From the NCBI GenBank assembly GCA_019307645.1, contig JAFDJF010000175.1:1-6109 (forward strand): 6,109 nucleotides of DNA. Direction: 5' to 3'. The DNA is from Deltaproteobacteria bacterium (GTDB lineage Bacteria > Desulfobacterota > DSM-4660 > Desulfatiglandales > Desulfatiglandaceae). The translations under genes were made by a program, and so were the position numbers. The notes under the pieces were generated by a model that had not been told where the DNA came from, searched no databases, and saw only the letters and a list, made by a program, of their open reading frames with translations. Shown here piece by piece: positions 4,929 through 6,109 of the stretch (position 1 is the first letter of the stretch; every line of letters begins with the position of its first letter).

Positions 4929-5120
4929 ATGTATCTTCGAAAATATAAAAGAAAGAATAAAAACGGATCGGTTGTCGAATACTACAAGCTGGCTCATAAC
5001 GAGCGTGATCCTGAAACGAAACAACCTATTGCTCGAACTGTCCACAACTTTGGTCGGGCTGACGGGCGTGTAAAAGGTGAGCTGCTTCGCCTTTGCAAAT
5101 CAATTGCCCGTGTCTGCAAT
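4929..5120 (+). mobile_element. Transposase-like (IS1634/IS4 group) N-terminal segment captured by the regulator
   Basis: Codons 1-64 read MYLRKYKRKNKNGSVVEYYK, then LAHNERDPETKQPIARTVHN, FGRAD and LLRLCKSIARVC. The series MYLR..RKNKDGS-VV-Y-LAHN-RDPE...NFGR.D...LRRLVRSI is the opening I recall for IS1634-type transposases. The catalytic DDE parts are absent; the frame instead passes through a Glu-rich linker (71-90) into the PAS domain. So only the start of a transposase remains, in frame with the regulator. Its codons are intact over 64 residues, which suggests it is kept or recent. Terminal repeats and target duplications were not recognised. Confidence 0.65.
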
Positions 5121-6071
5121 CTTGAAGTCATTGATTCTTCGGGTGAACCGGAAGAAGAATCGGGACAAAGGTTATTACTTAATAAAGAAAAAGATCCGGC
5201 CATGAAAAAAATTATGGAAGAGCATATATCGAGTGAAGATAAGTTCAGGACAATTTTTGAAAATGCCCAAGACATGATCGCGTTTGTTGATTTAGAAGGA
5301 AAGATCGTTGAAATTAATCCTGCGGTGGAGAAGATGATTGGCGTCAGGCGTGAGGATGGCATTGGAAAATATTTTTACGAAATTGAAAACTTTAGCCCGG
5401 AAACCTTGCAAGAAGCCCTTGAGAGTTTCAAGAATGCAGCCGAAGGCGCCCCACCGACAAGGTTTGAAGGCAAGGCTTTTCATCAAGACGGCAGTGTGGT
5501 CTTTATTGAGACGACTACCAGAATGAGGAAAAAGGGCGGCGCCATAGGTTATTTTTGTGTGGTACGTGATATAACCAAGCGTAAGCTGGCCGAGGAGTCG
5601 TTGCGGACGCACAGGGATCGTCTCGAAGATTTGGTGAAAGAACGCACGGCTAATCTAGAAGAAGCGAATACCGCTTTGAGAGTCTTGTTGAAGCAAAAGG
5701 ATGAGTATAAAACAGAGCTTGAAGAAAAGGTCGCAACAAATGTTAATCAATTAATTTTGCCCAATCTGGAAAAGTTAAAAACAATTAGAATAGATGGCCG
5801 TGACAAAGAAATTCTGGCTATCTTGGAGAACAACCTGAGAGACATCGTATCCTCGTTTGGCCAAAAACTGTCCTCCAAGTATTTTAATCTTACCTCCACA
5901 GAACTTCGTATCGCTAATCTTATTAAATATGGCCATACAACAAAAGAGATAGCTAAATTATTACATTTGTCTCCGAGAACGGTTGAGTTTCATCGAAACA
6001 ATATCAGGAAAAAATCCGGTATAAGTAATAAGAACGTAAATCTCAGATCCTACCTGTTGTCCCTTTCATAG
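4929..6071 (+). CDS. PAS-LuxR transcriptional regulator with a transposase-derived N-terminus
   Basis: A 380-aa regulator in four parts. Residues 1-64 resemble the N-terminus of IS1634-type transposases (see separate entry). Residues 101-222 are one PAS domain: FRTIFENAQDMIAFVDLEG at the start, DITKRKLAEESL as the PAC end. Residues 222-268 are a charged coiled coil (VKERTANLEEANTALRVLL). After a helical linker, residues 316-377 form a LuxR/GerE helix-turn-helix (LTSTELRIANLIKYGHTTKE, then IAKLLHLSPRTVEFHRNNIRKK). The PAS-coil-LuxR part is a type I know as frequent in Desulfobacterota. No phosphoacceptor domain or membrane segment is seen, so the signal is probably a cytoplasmic ligand or redox cue sensed by PAS. 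I chose ATG 4929 because transposase homology begins at that Met; TTG 4911 is in frame but overlaps a likely promoter. No good Shine-Dalgarno precedes either. It is divergent from the operon and probably controls it. Confidence 0.85.
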   Translation: MYLRKYKRKNKNGSVVEYYKLAHNERDPETKQPIARTVHNFGRADGRVKGELLRLCKSIARVCNLEVIDSSGEPEEESGQRLLLNKEKDPAMKKIMEEHISSEDKFRTIFENAQDMIAFVDLEGKIVEINPAVEKMIGVRREDGIGKYFYEIENFSPETLQEALESFKNAAEGAPPTRFEGKAFHQDGSVVFIETTTRMRKKGGAIGYFCVVRDITKRKLAEESLRTHRDRLEDLVKERTANLEEANTALRVLLKQKDEYKTELEEKVATNVNQLILPNLEKLKTIRIDGRDKEILAILENNLRDIVSSFGQKLSSKYFNLTSTELRIANLIKYGHTTKEIAKLLHLSPRTVEFHRNNIRKKSGISNKNVNLRSYLLSLS

Positions 6072-6109
6072 CAATGAATTTCCGGAATAAATTGAAGATG
6101 CAGGCTTAA

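Noticed and set aside
1..6109. CRISPR array, tRNA or rRNA genes
   Set aside because: No regularly spaced long repeats, cloverleaf arms or rRNA-like stretches were seen on either strand.

Overview
The window looks like bacterial accessory DNA, most probably from an anaerobic Desulfobacterota (former Deltaproteobacteria). Two things suggest this: the multi-cysteine ferredoxin with an N-terminal winged helix, and the PAS/coiled-coil/LuxR regulator. I recognise both as families common in sulfate reducers and syntrophs. No database search was possible, so the lineage is an inference.

Layout. On the minus strand, reading from about 4400 down to 112, lies a four-gene cluster: a 4Fe-4S protein (3179-4195), a phytoene-desaturase-like FAD oxidoreductase (1428-3167), a SRPBCC/START-fold protein (957-1376) and an acetoacetate-decarboxylase-like protein (112-894). 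Gaps are 11, 51 and 62 nt, and each gene has its own Shine-Dalgarno. Between the 4Fe-4S gene and its probable promoter, at about 4196-4317, is the decayed N-terminus of a second FAD oxidoreductase, with an early stop and a one-base frameshift. The cluster apparently once began with another flavoprotein. On the plus strand, 4929-6071 encodes a divergent PAS-LuxR regulator. Its first ~64 residues look like the N-terminus of an IS1634-type transposase rather than a sensor domain.

The roughly 610 nt between the fossil and the regulator hold no convincing gene. They do hold ordered signals: three TGAACCT boxes offset by exactly 40 and 20 bp on the operon side; and, on the regulator side, two sigma70-like promoters (4806-4833, 4894-4922) with inverted repeats upstream of each.

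Working model (inference). The 4Fe-4S protein passes electrons to or from the FAD oxidoreductase, which oxidises, reduces or isomerises a hydrophobic, probably unsaturated substrate. The SRPBCC protein binds or cyclises a hydrophobic intermediate, and the ADC-like protein does Schiff-base chemistry on a keto acid or related compound. The adjacent regulator probably controls the operon. The ADC-like gene is clearly richer in GC than the rest and may be a later addition.
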